A DNA stretch of 64,000 nt from NCBI GenBank assembly GCA_019828565.1, contig JAHDYR010000069.1, positions 62,001-126,000 of the forward strand, in the 5' to 3' direction. Under the pieces are notes generated by a model. It was not told the origin of the DNA. It searched no databases and was given only the letters and a program-made list of their open reading frames with translations. This document shows positions 35,045 through 44,669 of this stretch, one piece after another. This DNA comes from Carpediemonas membranifera. Its lineage: Eukaryota; Fornicata. Numbering within the stretch: position 1 is the first letter of the stretch; each line of letters starts with the position of its first letter. A program made the translations under genes and the position numbers.

Positions 35045-35424
35045 TCCGCTGTGAGTGTGTATCCTGCGAATTGAACGAACCGAGGCAACCCAGGCTGTAA
35101 CGCACAGCACGCAGGCCAATAGCGACATCGTTTTGAACTTGCAGGCGCTATTGATTGAAAGTTCTTCCTTGAGCAATGCTACAATCGCACGACAACGATC
35201 ATACCCTCAAGATCACAATTGCTGGTGCGATATGGAGAGTGGCAAATGGGACCACCCACTCTGCGACACCGCCAGCCAGTGGCTTAGGGCGGCAAAGTTG
35301 AGTTGAGACGCCCAGAACTGTGGATGGTGTTATCCCACCGACGTCGAACCGCCACAACCGTTAAGCTTGGCGTCAGGGCCAACCCTCTATAGTCACTGCG
35401 CATTCCCTCTGGACAGCAAGTTGT
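35045..35424. other. Intergenic upstream of ORMDL
   Basis: Frames here are short and not convincing. The minus-strand frame runs upstream of the chosen ORMDL ATG to 35176 without homology. Confidence 0.35.
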
Positions 35425-37075
35425 GACTCACGGCGTCGTGTCTGGTCCGCAGCTGGCGTCGCCGGTCGGCGAGTCGCCAGTCAGAATTTGGCAACATCAT
35501 ACTGAGCGCTACAACCAATTGGCAGCGCTAGTTCCTCGCCATCAAGTACGAGAGATGCGCTGAGCTCCGCATTCCGCGCCTCACTCACCGCAACGGCCTC
35601 CATCTCCGGGGACATCCCCTCGTTGCTCCAGTGCGCCTACTCCAGACACTTCGGCGAGCAGATGCCCTCGTTCCACAATACAGATAGCACTTCTGCACCA
35701 GCGAGCGTCGCTTCTCTCGAATCCCTCCTCGCCACGCTCTCCAATCTCCCCCATCTCAAACCAACCGCGCAAGCCCTCCTCGACCGCGCCCGCTCGATCC
35801 TCACCAGCGGCCCCCCGCTGTCCATGAACATTGAGCTCGCGGACGGCGAGGAGCTCCCGTCCACCATGCACACGCTGAACCAGGGCGCGGTGTGGGCGTG
35901 TCTGCTGGGCGGCGGGGCCAACCCCGACCTCGAGAACAGGGTGCTGGAGGAGGCTCGAAGGCAGCAGCCACGCGGTACCAAGGTGCATAACAAGATCCGC
36001 AACGCTCTCACCCCCGAGGCCAAGTGCCTCTGGTTCCTCTGCCGCAAGTTCTTCTTCACGCTGAACGTCGCCGAGAAGGACGGCGAGAGTTTCCAGTACG
36101 TTGGATACCACCACCGCATGTACATGGGCCGACACTGCCAGGCACACCGCCCTCACCAGAGCCAGGATGCCCAGGGCCCTCGAGGTCTACAGCGACTGGT
36201 TCACCCACATCGCCAGGACGCCTAAGGGCCTGTGGGGCTGGGGTGATAGCGGATATGGTCAGCTGGGGTTCAAGTCATCTGGGTTCGTCGACCCGACCCG
36301 CCTCACCTTCCCCGCCTGCCCCCCTGGTAGAAGCACAGGATGGTGACTGATGTATCGATAATGAGCGGTCAGACGTTCATCCTCACCCCAGCCGGAACTG
36401 TCATGGCTGGTACGAGTTCAGAATGGTTTACCGGCCACGTCGAGCGGAAGAACGAGCATGACTTCCATCCTGTTGCTGTGCCCATACACTTTGTCCCAGA
36501 TCACATCATGCATACATGGAACAGTACTGTCATCCTCTCCATGGGCGATCGGCAGGTGATCAGCGGTGACAACGAATATGGCCAGCTGGGACGGGCACAA
36601 GAACGAGATGACCGGCTTCGTCGATCTACCCTTCAGGGTCGACCGGATCATGATTTCGCAGACGAGTTATTTTAGCATCTTCCTCAGCGGCCGCCAGCTG
36701 CTGCTCGCCGGCATTGATCCGTCGTCGATCACCGTCCTACCTTCTGGCCTACTTCCAGAGCTCTGGGACTGCGACACACCCACCCCGCTCCGGTTCCCAG
36801 AGAGGGTTAAGGGCATTCTTTACGCGTTCGACACACTGTGCTGGGTGACTGACGGCTCTTCACACTGCTGTTACGAGGACGTGCAGTTTACGGTCCCATT
36901 TGAATCTGTGGCGATCTCTGACAATGACAAGTTCCTCTCTCTGACCGGCCAGTGGTTCGTGCCTGATGGGGTCTTCAGTGGGGTGGCGAATATGATCGAG
37001 TGCGAGGCGCCCGTCACTCAAGAGAGAATTATTCCCGTCGACATCGACCCGTGGACCCAGGAATCGGAACGATAA
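35425..37075 (+). pseudogene. Decayed inverted copy of the RCC1-like gene
   Basis: Similarity to the gene at 29194-30775 begins in the promoter (about 35425) and runs to 37075, in opposite orientation. Damage visible by comparison: the start codon is lost (ATGAGCAGC there, TTGGCAGC here, near 35519); a 14-nt deletion between CGA repeats near 36133 shifts the frame; a deletion of about 37 nt between GCCTGCCC repeats near 36325 is followed by a GAG to TAG change; another frame change lies near 36595. The last 170 residues remain open (36566-37075) and retain more of the propeller than the first copy, with DNEYGQLG and a GFVDLPFRVDRI block. The GWG...YGQLG blade is intact in this copy. Confidence 0.8.
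35478..35510 (+). repeat. Second copy of the 33-bp upstream block
   Basis: Identical to 30783-30815 in inverted orientation. Part of the inverted duplication. Confidence 0.7.
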
Positions 37076-37370
37076 AGACTGCCAGAATCGTCACCAGCTT
37101 AGGAGATCTGCTTCGTAGCGGATGTGTGGAGACCATAGACACATGGGTGTTGAGGATAGCTGCACAGCGTCATTCAAAGATACTTCGGAGAATGGACGCG
37201 GAGTCGTGGGCATATAATGTTTGTTAAAATCCGGATCACCTCGATGTGACGCTGTGTTCACAATATTCTGGATCTGCCAGGCTGTGACCCAGTCCTCAAT
37301 AGTCAAGGTGCATTTTATGCTGTAAATCGTTTTCCCCAGGTAACCTGCCTTCAGTATTAATACTAGTGAA
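37076..37370. other. Intergenic, 295 bp
   Basis: A/T richer than the coding neighbours; nothing recognised. Confidence 0.35.
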
Positions 37371-37856
37371 ATGGTAACTTTAGATGTCGACTATTCCTTC
37401 CCTACTTTTAATAGTAGCAAGCTTAGCCCGTCCGGGATCGCCCGATTCCGCGACGAAGTGCGAATCCTCCTGGCGCGCCATCCAGCTTATCCCGTCGCCA
37501 CCCTCTTGTCCCAGGATCTCCAGGACGAGATCACCGATACACTGGACCGGAAGCTGGAGGACATCAGCGCTGACGAGGTTAACGGTTTCCTTAGGACTCA
37601 GGTTGTTCCCGTGTCCCTCAACGAGCTCCGTAAGAAGCTCAAGGGCCTCCCGTTCAATAAGGAAGATACCCACCAAGGCAACGTCCGCGCGTACTCGCAG
37701 AGCTTTAAGGAGTTTTACGACCTCCGCTGCGAGTGCGCCAAGCGCGAGAACGTGGCCTATCTACGTCCCGTTTACGGAAAGACGAGGCACAAGATCGCCG
37801 TGCTCAAGAAGGACGGCACCGCCGAGGTGAAGGAGGTGGAAGATCACCTCCTGTAG
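37371..37856 (+). CDS. Gag-like hypothetical protein A
   Basis: 161 residues from the ATG at 37371. Helical and charged, with ARHPAYPVATLLSQDLQDEI, SLNELRKKLKGLPFNKED and an end rich in Lys/Glu. The SLNEL...LKGLPF...F..F stretch resembles the second half of Gag domains in protist gypsy elements (compare the Gag of gypsy-3), but similarity by eye is weak. No zinc knuckle. The next frame resembles the first half of such a Gag, so the two could be rearranged pieces of one. Confidence 0.4.
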   Translation: MVTLDVDYSFPTFNSSKLSPSGIARFRDEVRILLARHPAYPVATLLSQDLQDEITDTLDRKLEDISADEVNGFLRTQVVPVSLNELRKKLKGLPFNKEDTHQGNVRAYSQSFKEFYDLRCECAKRENVAYLRPVYGKTRHKIAVLKKDGTAEVKEVEDHLL

Positions 37857-37967
37857 TGCACCTGATTCATTATTTTGATTTGGTCCTCATTGGTCTTTGT
37901 TGACACATGTGTGTCGTAATAAAGCACTTCCTCTTCTTCCTGGTGTACCACAGTAATTACTGTATCG

Positions 37968-38312
37968 ATGCAATTCCAGGTCCCCGATTTATTCGTAGCC
38001 CCTTATTTGAAGACTCCTACCGCCGAAGCTTGGCAGGAACACCGCGAGCAGTATTATGCTTACCGCTCCCGCGGAGGTACGCTCGGCATCCGTCTCCTGA
38101 TCGCCCGAGATGTCTGGGAAGTCCTCAAGCTCCGTGATCCCACTCTTGGTGACTTCGAGGTTCCTGCTGGCGAAGGAGCTGAAGAATCCGTACGGGAGCT
38201 CGTCCGTACAAACGCCGAAGACGACGACGACGACTCCGACGATGCTTGTTCTGATAACGACAGCTCTTCGGACGATGACAACGAGGCCCATACTGTGAAA
38301 GTCGGCAGATAA
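37968..38312 (+). CDS. Gag-like hypothetical protein B with acidic tail
   Basis: 114 residues from the ATG at 37968. TPTAEAWQEHREQYYAYRSRG resembles the first Gag helices of gypsy-3 (EEQAFTKFRSSYRAYRAQ). The C-terminal third is an Asp/Ser-rich acidic tail (DDDDDSDDACSDNDSSSDDD). The stop is followed within 15 bases by a strong hairpin. Function unknown; a domesticated or fragmentary Gag is the best guess. Confidence 0.4.
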   Translation: MQFQVPDLFVAPYLKTPTAEAWQEHREQYYAYRSRGGTLGIRLLIARDVWEVLKLRDPTLGDFEVPAGEGAEESVRELVRTNAEDDDDDSDDACSDNDSSSDDDNEAHTVKVGR

Positions 38313-38326
38313 TCTACGATTTTTTC

Positions 38327-38362
38327 TAGATAATCTAGGGCCTAAAAACCCTAGATTATCTA
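38327..38362. repeat. Perfect 14-bp hairpin
   Basis: Arms TAGATAATCTAGGG (38327-38340) and its exact complement (38349-38362) around an 8-nt A-rich loop, just after the acidic ORF. A partial extra copy of the arm (AGATAATCTA) lies at 38307. Could mark a transcript end or an element end. Confidence 0.7.
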
Positions 38363-38533
38363 CGGTTGCAAGAAAAAATGAACTCGACGATGAGCCGGAG
38401 CTGGATCTTCAAAGTGGTATGGTAGTACTTGGCTATACCTAAGCAATACGCATGCGCAGTATCAAACTTTAAATCCTGCTAGAAAAAAGTAACATAGGGA
38501 CAAATTGGAATTGAGAGTTGAGACTCAAAAAAC

Positions 38534-38594
38534 GGGCAGGGGGGAGGAAATGGTCCATAGGTACGCCTTATGGGTCGCTTCCTCCCCTCTGCCC
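38534..38594. repeat. Long imperfect hairpin
   Basis: GGGCAGGGGGGAGGAA (38534-38549) pairs with 38579-38594 (15 of 16), with an inner CCATA/TATGG pair and T-run after the right arm. It resembles the end of a small mobile element or a structured terminator. Confidence 0.55.
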
Positions 38595-39364
38595 CTTTTT
38601 AATCGCAAAATCGATTTGCCGGATTTGACACACGTTTGATGTGATCAAAATGGATTTGATAGAAATGGGTCCAGATCATGCAGTTGGCCATCCTGAAGCG
38701 CTAGGGCGGCCTGCAGACCGCAGCAATGCCTCTGCTGAATGCCCTTCATGCCTGACGGACAGGACGCGCGTTGACTATAAAGGACTGCATGTTTCGGCAT
38801 CAGAAGAAGGTGTGGAATACAACGGAGTCATCGCCGAACCGCTCCGACCAAGTCGGTTATTAGGACATCGCGTTCAGACGCCCTCTGCAATTACCAAGTC
38901 AATAGATGGGAGTCGACCTGATCAGCACGTCATTTGGGGCCTCAGGTGACACTATAGCTGAGTTTGGCTGGGCGCTGCTGCGGCCATGGGCCGCTAGCGC
39001 GCTGATTGGCTCGTTTCTCCTCGTATAGCTGCTGTAGAGGTCTGATCTGAGCCTCGTTATAATAGTCTGCCCGAGTAGAGTCCAGCCATACCATAAATGT
39101 CCCCCAATCTCCCCCTCCCGGTCGCTCATACCTCCAAAATGGCCTATATTCCCTGTAGGAAGCTTAATAAGGGCGGATTTCCCATAAGTCGTGGCATAGA
39201 GGGAAGAGGCTTTGTACACAGCCCCCTGATCGTGGGTTCAATTTTCACCGGGAGCAAATAGGTCTTTTTGGCAGACAACGCCGCTCCGAGCTCTATTGCG
39301 CCCAGCGGTGCCTGCAGCGGCCAGAACAGAGCTAGAATTCGGGTGATTTTTAATCTCGATCGAA

Positions 39365-40023
39365 ATGCTGCTGAAGCACGCTCTAGAGGGACTGAAGCGC
39401 TCTACGAAGGAGCAATACAAGCAGACATATCAAAAACTGTGCGTTTACCTTGAGTGCGACGATGAGGATGCTGATGTTGTTATTATCACAGAGATCCGAC
39501 AAAATAGTGACGTATTCGAACAGTTTCTGGACTCTCTGTCCTTCTGTTGCCGTTTTGGACGGTACAAGTCCATCTCGATGCCTCAAAAGGCTCTCGTTCG
39601 CCTTCTTCGCACTGCTGGTGCCGAAACCGACCTAATTTGCAGGATAAGGACTCACACGCTTCCGGCACGCCAGGTGCTGACTGAGGAAGAGTACGACAAG
39701 CTCACGGGTGCTCTGAAGTACGACATTGCCGAGTCCCACCGTCAGCTCGCCCTAGTCGTTGCTCTCTGCCGGCTGGGATCGTATGTCGCAGACCTACGTG
39801 ACTTAGACCCGCGCTACAGGAGTTGATGCAAGAGGCTGCCGTGGATCACCCTGCCTTTGAGACCCTTATCTGGATGTCCAAGGACCTTGATTCGCTCTGG
39901 GGTAGTCCCCCCATGACAGTCAGGCACGCGAACCGTATCCTGCACGAAGCGGGGATGCAGAGTCTGAAAAGACCCATCTCCCTGTCCGATCTGGATACCC
40001 CTGACGACAGATGGAATGACTGA
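39365..40023 (+). CDS. Tyrosine-recombinase-like protein, frame shift or 26-nt intron
   Basis: ATG at 39365. The first 95 residues look like a core-binding domain of tyrosine recombinases (LKRSTKEQYKQTYQKLCVYL, later SISMPQKALVRLLRTAGAE), then LTEEEYDKLTGAL and LALVVALCRLGSYVADLRDL, like the first catalytic-Arg box. The frame stops at 39826 and the continuation (DHPAFETLIWMSKDL, MTVRHANRILHEAGM) is in another frame to 40023. Either one indel near 39810 or removal of 39781-39806 (GTATGT...TTAG, 26 nt) joins them; splicing would delete most of the Arg box. The later His-Arg and Tyr catalytic residues are not found, so it is probably inactive. It has the same layout as the gene at 61633-63021. 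Confidence 0.5.
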
Positions 40024-40055
40024 AGCTGTAAACATATCCATTGACTCTGAATCTT

Positions 40056-40985
40056 TTATTTCTCCATCTGCGAGTTAAGCCAGGCCACTGCCTTTCCCGT
40101 CAGATATACCTTACGCGTGTCGTGCGCCTTCTTTGTTGCTCTTGCGGCTGAAGCATCAACAGTGGCCTGCTTCAACAAATCTCGGCAGCTAGACTTCGGC
40201 GTCTTGGTGCCACGCCGCGTGCAGGCCCACTCTCTATCGTCCACGGACTCACCACACACAACGCATGACCCTGCTAATACGATCGGTGGCTTCTCCTTCA
40301 GCTTCTGTCGAAGCAGATCGCACATCGCGGTCTTGACGACGCGTCGAGACAATTCATGCGTGCGCAGGGTACTAACAGGCTCAACCAAGAGCTCTGTCTG
40401 AGTAGACGCCTCCTCTAGGTCTCGCACAGTCTGAGTCTCTGCATGCTCACCCTGTGGCGAAAACTGCTGGCATTTTCCCACCATCCTCGGCTTATCAGGA
40501 TCAGGACCCAGCGCAGTCATGTAAACAGGTACCTCAACCCGCTTCTCGACTATCTTGACAGGCTGGGAGCCCCTGCGGGAAGGGGCTTGCGGGTGAACTC
40601 GCGTCCTGGTCGGCCCCCCGTTCGCCTCGTTGTGCAGAGCCTCCATGAAGGCATTGAAGCCGTCATCACGGCCCACCTTCTGCGTCACAAACGACATGAC
40701 GCATGTGACCGACATCTCAAAGGATGCAAAATCGGCAGCACTGGAAACATCGCGATTGTGGCAGATTGAGTTTCGAGCTGCCAACAGCTCGCGTATATGT
40801 CTCTTATCAGCGTGGTGAAGATCAGGAACACGATGTAGGATCGCTTGCAAAAGCATAGCCGGATCCATCTCGCCACCGTCACCACGGTACCTCGCGATGT
40901 ACTCCTGCAGCTTCGGAATCATCCTCAGTAGCGCTTCAAACATCATGCTGGCGTATCCTGCTGAATCCTTCGCCCCAGAGCTCAT
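40056..40985 (-). CDS. HEPN-like protein with C-terminal Cys cluster
   Basis: 309 residues from the ATG at 40985. The N-terminal 130 residues are helical and contain RELLAARNSICHNRDVSSAA, an R-x4-H element in the place and style of HEPN ribonuclease or ligand-binding domains (as in DZIP3-type proteins). The middle is Pro/Gln-rich and disordered. Near 235-270 lies CVVCGE...CTRRG...SSC, a possible zinc site. Convergent with the recombinase-like gene, 32 bp between ends. The HEPN call is based on a short motif plus helical context and is tentative. Confidence 0.5.
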   Translation of the reverse strand: MSSGAKDSAGYASMMFEALLRMIPKLQEYIARYRGDGGEMDPAMLLQAILHRVPDLHHADKRHIRELLAARNSICHNRDVSSAADFASFEMSVTCVMSFVTQKVGRDDGFNAFMEALHNEANGGPTRTRVHPQAPSRRGSQPVKIVEKRVEVPVYMTALGPDPDKPRMVGKCQQFSPQGEHAETQTVRDLEEASTQTELLVEPVSTLRTHELSRRVVKTAMCDLLRQKLKEKPPIVLAGSCVVCGESVDDREWACTRRGTKTPKSSCRDLLKQATVDASAARATKKAHDTRKVYLTGKAVAWLNSQMEK

Positions 40986-41244
40986 ATCGGTTTCTTCAGA
41001 ACGAAATTCTAAAGAAATGTTCGGTGGTAAGTGAGATCACTGCGCGTCTAGAGACAGCAGAAACGTAACCTACAGCCCATATTGATGTGGGCTGGGCGTT
41101 GCTCAACTGATAAATGCCACATTTCTCTGTTTACATGGTAAGGTAACACGTGAGTGCTTTGTACTGGCATACTTAAAGGCAAGGTAAGGTTGGCGGACGT
41201 AGTATCACCCGTGGCGCTTGACTATCACTCAATCAGACAGATAT
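40986..41244. other. Intergenic, 259 bp
   Basis: Between the HEPN-like start and the SET gene stop; nothing recognised. Confidence 0.35.
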
Positions 41245-41900
41245 TTATTTCTTCGTGGATACCTTGTCGAAGAACTGCAATGCCAAGGTCAACTTGCCTT
41301 CCTTCGTCATCTCTTTGTCGGTCAGCAGTGTCTCGAAGTCAGCGACAACGAGAGGCCGGCAAGCAAAGGGGTCAGCCCAATAGTCATCTTCGTAGGCGAC
41401 CGAGAGGAACTCAAACGGACGAATGTCAACGCTTGCTTCATATACAATGACAGGCAAGACTGCATCCTCCACACAAACATGGCACAGAAGAGCACTGACA
41501 TTGTGGTACTAAATAATTGGGGGAGAGGCATGTTACAAACAGCAGAGTTGTCGTTCACCGTGTGGACTCCAAGCTTGCCCATCAGTGAAGACGCATCCAT
41601 AGCGAACTTCGTCGTGCCAACGCGAGTGCAGTACGTGGGGTCATCCGGCTGGAAGTCGATCAGTCGGCCGCAGTACAGGCCGATGATGCTCTTCGCAGGG
41701 ATTTCGGCACGAGACGCGATTCCCTTGCCAGCGGTGCCTCCATATAGCGTGCGCTGATCAGTCATGTACAGCTGTACGCTCTTGGAGACACCGTTGGCCG
41801 CTATCGTGATGTCCCGGTCCAGGAACGAGCCACCCTCCTGCTTCCAGTCAATATCCTTCAAGTCTGCCGGTATTTTTGTCAAACAGCAGCTCATAGTCAT
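41245..41900 (-). CDS. SET-domain protein, two exons
   Basis: Exon 1 starts at the ATG at 41900 and is exactly 120 codons to 41541. A 32-nt GT...AG intron (41509-41540) follows, and exon 2 runs to the stop at 41245, giving 207 residues. The SET fold is recognisable: KGIASRAEIPAKSIIGLYCG, TKFAMDASSLMGKLGVHTVN (the pseudoknot Asn region, NDNSA), and after the splice VIVYEASVDIRPFEFLSVAY with EDDYW. The usual NHSC is NDNS here and no post-SET cysteines are obvious, so histone-type activity is uncertain. SET enzymes methylate lysines on histones or other proteins. It is small and lacks other domains, as in SET proteins carried by viruses and mobile elements. Confidence 0.75.
41509..41540 (-). other. 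32-nt intron in the SET gene
   Basis: Begins GTTTGT, the same six bases as the ORMDL intron, and ends TTATTTAG. Removing it joins the two SET half-domains in frame. Confidence 0.7.
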
Positions 41901-42049
41901 GACGAGACATGCTAGAACCCTCCGAGGGGATTACGATCGTTTCTTCCGACATCGTTCTCAGAATTCGACCCGTTTATAAATCAATAATAAGCAAGCTAAG
42001 CTGCAGCTCAGGCACCCTCCATGCGCTCGTTCCCTGGCATCTTGGCCCG

Positions 42050-42475
42050 CGGCCTCTTCAGCGGCGTTTCGGCCCCTCTCGTAAATCGAGAGGTCTTCTT
42101 GATGTTGTTACTGTCTCTGTGCTCCCATTGCTTGCCAGTCTCATTGTAGTGTTAAGTTAGTGCCAAATGGTCTTTATTGCTGTTCGCTCGCATTAATACG
42201 GAAGAGAAAGAATGATGATGTTGATTAGCTTGCGGGGAAAGGCATTACCAAGCATTTGACGCGCACAACCTGCTTAATACTGCATAAATGCATCGCTGAT
42301 CGCTTTCTCTTCTGTTCTTCAACGCCCAAGGAGCGGCTTCCAGGTCGGCAACGGTTGCCGACCTGGACCCGTGCAGTTTATGCTTTTTCGGCCAACCGAC
42401 GAAGTCAAGCTTGGCCAAGACACATACTGTGTACAAGGACCCTGGCAGGCTAGTTACGCTGCTCAGACTATGTCT
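42050..42475 (-). repeat. Diverged copy of the satellite flank (copy 0)
   Basis: From about 42237 it is nearly identical to the 1.1-kb satellite units, including the 27-bp palindrome at 42339-42365. Left of that, similarity is patchy but colinear (GGCCTCTTCAGCG, CAGTCTCATT, GATGTTGATTAG) with the array start. It lies between the divergent SET gene and the next plus-strand gene, so it may carry their promoters. Confidence 0.7.
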
Positions 42476-43357
42476 AGAGACGTTCGGCTGGGCTCTGCAC
42501 GGATGGAAATGAACACTATCACGTCAAGCACCCAACAGCAAGAGACAACGGCTTTTAAGGAAGCTTTTGAGCTCTTTATGGACAAGTACTCGCTATTCAC
42601 AATCAGTAGGCTTAACGAGGGCGAGAATAACGGTAACACAGCCAAAATCAGGGCCGATGTCCGCAGCTCGTTCTTTTCCGCTTGGCTATGCACTCAGTGT
42701 GGCAGTAAGTGGATGATGGAGAGAACGAACAGCCTTCTTGTGTCGTTCTCGGGCTCTGTGGCAGTCGACATTCAGACGACAGTCTTCGCAGGTTTCGGTG
42801 CTGGTGATCCGTCGTCAATGTCGATCGACACCACCCTCGCACTGCTCAAAGACGTGCAGGACTTGGTTGTTTGGTGTGACATTGCTGCTAAGGTGAGGCG
42901 CATGAGACTACCGAGCGACAAGGTCAGGAAGGCGTGCATTACCATCGCACCGACGAGTGTGGCCAAGAGGGCTTACGCAATCGTCAGCCATCCTACTGCT
43001 TTCACGGTCTGGTGGGAGCACTATGCCCTTCGCAAGATTTCTCCTGAAGTCTTCAAGGACTTTATTGACTGGGCCAACTTTACGAGCACAGCCGATCTCG
43101 TCACTGGAGAGGTGACTGCTGTTCAGCTCACTGACACTGTGATGCACTATGCCATAGACTCTATCTCCAAGTTTGAGTCCGGCTATCACCTCACCAAGTG
43201 GGAGGAGCCGTGGGTGACCAGAACTTGGCAGAAACCGTGCGAGGCGACTGCAGACGCCAAACAAAAACAATCTGGTCGAAAACAAAACTACTCGCAGCTG
43301 GTATTGTCCGCAGCCTTCGCCTCAGGCTCGAAAGCTGTTGGAGCAGTTTACCCGTAG
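42470..43357 (+). CDS. Hypothetical protein next to the satellite flank
   Basis: 295 residues from the ATG at 42470 (MSRDVRLGSARMEM). The frame is open upstream, but that part is satellite-flank DNA shared with eight other copies. Mixed alpha/beta composition, with a possible CxxC (WLCTQCGSKW) near 79, several Trp (FTVWWEHYAL, KWEEPWVTRTW) and a basic C-terminus (KQKQSGRKQNYS). No known family is recognised. It converges on the gene at 43407-44669. Confidence 0.55.
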   Translation: MSRDVRLGSARMEMNTITSSTQQQETTAFKEAFELFMDKYSLFTISRLNEGENNGNTAKIRADVRSSFFSAWLCTQCGSKWMMERTNSLLVSFSGSVAVDIQTTVFAGFGAGDPSSMSIDTTLALLKDVQDLVVWCDIAAKVRRMRLPSDKVRKACITIAPTSVAKRAYAIVSHPTAFTVWWEHYALRKISPEVFKDFIDWANFTSTADLVTGEVTAVQLTDTVMHYAIDSISKFESGYHLTKWEEPWVTRTWQKPCEATADAKQKQSGRKQNYSQLVLSAAFASGSKAVGAVYP

Positions 43358-43406
43358 CTCCTTTACTCGGTTTGGTAAGTAACACTGATAAATCAATGGA
43401 TATAGT

Positions 43407-44669
43407 TTACTCGTCAGGCTCTTCGACCTGAGGAACTGCCCCAGTTGAGACAACTTCCTCATCAGCTGTTCCAATCGCCTTATAAATGACAACTCTTCTG
43501 TCATCGCCCTCAAACTTCTTCTGGATGAGCGTGGTGAGGGACGAGTCATCCTCGGCAGGGGTGTCAAGCAAAAGATTCTTCAGACCAACATCCATGACAA
43601 CGTTGGTGTAAGCGATGGTGTCAGGCAGACAGTGGCTCGAGAGCAGGTCCCAGAAGAGATTGGGGAAGAGAATCATGTATCTCACCACGAGAATATAGTG
43701 TCACGTGACGGTCCCAGGGTCGATGAACAACATCGTTGCCATGGAGTCACAAATCGACTTGACCATGCCGGCGTACGTCGCCCTGTAATTCCACACCTTC
43801 CGAGTTCCATCGATAAGTTCTCTGGTGGGTCGCATCAAGGCCTCGCTAACCCTAGCCTGCAGTACCTCCAGCTGCTCGGTCGGGACGATGCAGTCGTCGA
43901 TGGCCACACCGTCATTCTCCAGCTCATTGTAGAGCTCCATCTGATATGCCACCCATGCGATGTTGCAGATGCGCTCGACACTCTGGACCCTCTCATTCCG
44001 AATGACCGACTTCAGGTCCGACTTGGATATAAACTTCAGCTCCCTGGCGCCAGCTGCCTCAAGCTTGGTGGAACTAGCCCACGAGCTTAGGAACTGCTCC
44101 ACATCAATCTCACCGGTAAGCTTGGGCTTCGGCTTGGCGCGGGCAGTGGGATTGATGGCGGATGCGGATGCACCAGTGTCGGCGATGGCCACAGACGAGC
44201 TACCAACAGAGCCAGAAGAAGCTGACTCGGCGAGGGACATGGAAGGGACAGCCGAGCGGGTGCCAGAGCACGGGTCATCCGCTGAAAGCTGTCTGGCAGC
44301 AGAACCGGTGGGAGATGGGCCGGCGAGGGATGTAGCGGCGTCGCCAGCTGCGCGCCTGGCTGCGCGCAGGGCTCGGTCTGAAGGCTTGGCAGGATAATCG
44401 ACTTGCTCTGCGCAATTGGCGGAGCGAACGCGCTTCTCAGCAGGTTGCGGAGCTGCCTTGCGCACAATGGGCTCATCGCGTTCCTCGAACACGTTAGAGG
44501 CTGGAGCAAGCTCAAGAGCGGCGAGAAAGAGCTCCTCGGCACGTCCACGGGCGGAATCGTTGAAACGGTTGACAACGAGGACCGATTTCTCAGATAACTT
44601 GTCCCGTCGCATACGATAGGACGTACCAGTGAGGCAGTGAAGCTCCTGAAGCATGTAATTGCTTTCCAT
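43407..44669 (-). CDS. Hypothetical protein interrupted by an in-frame TGA
   Basis: From the ATG at 44669 a 322-residue frame ends in TGA at 43703-43701. The same frame is open again immediately after for 93 residues to 43407. Either the gene ends at 43701, or the TGA is bypassed: a 24-nt GTGACA...TGAG segment containing it could be a mini-intron that keeps the frame, or the stop is a mutation. The N-terminal part is helical, the middle (about 85-180) Ala/Ser/Pro-rich and disordered, and the C-terminal part helical (KFISKSDLKSVIRNERVQSV, RICNIAWVAYQMELYNELEN). No family recognised. Confidence 0.5.

Larger units (their letters stand above)
38313..39364. other. Non-coding kilobase with hairpins
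   Basis: Apart from the two hairpins annotated here, no convincing gene is seen. Frames at 38641-38949 and 38899-39219 lack features of real proteins. Confidence 0.4.

Noticed and set aside
39215-39260. tRNA-like GGTTCAA T-loop sequence
   Set aside because: No matching acceptor, D or anticodon stems could be found around it.
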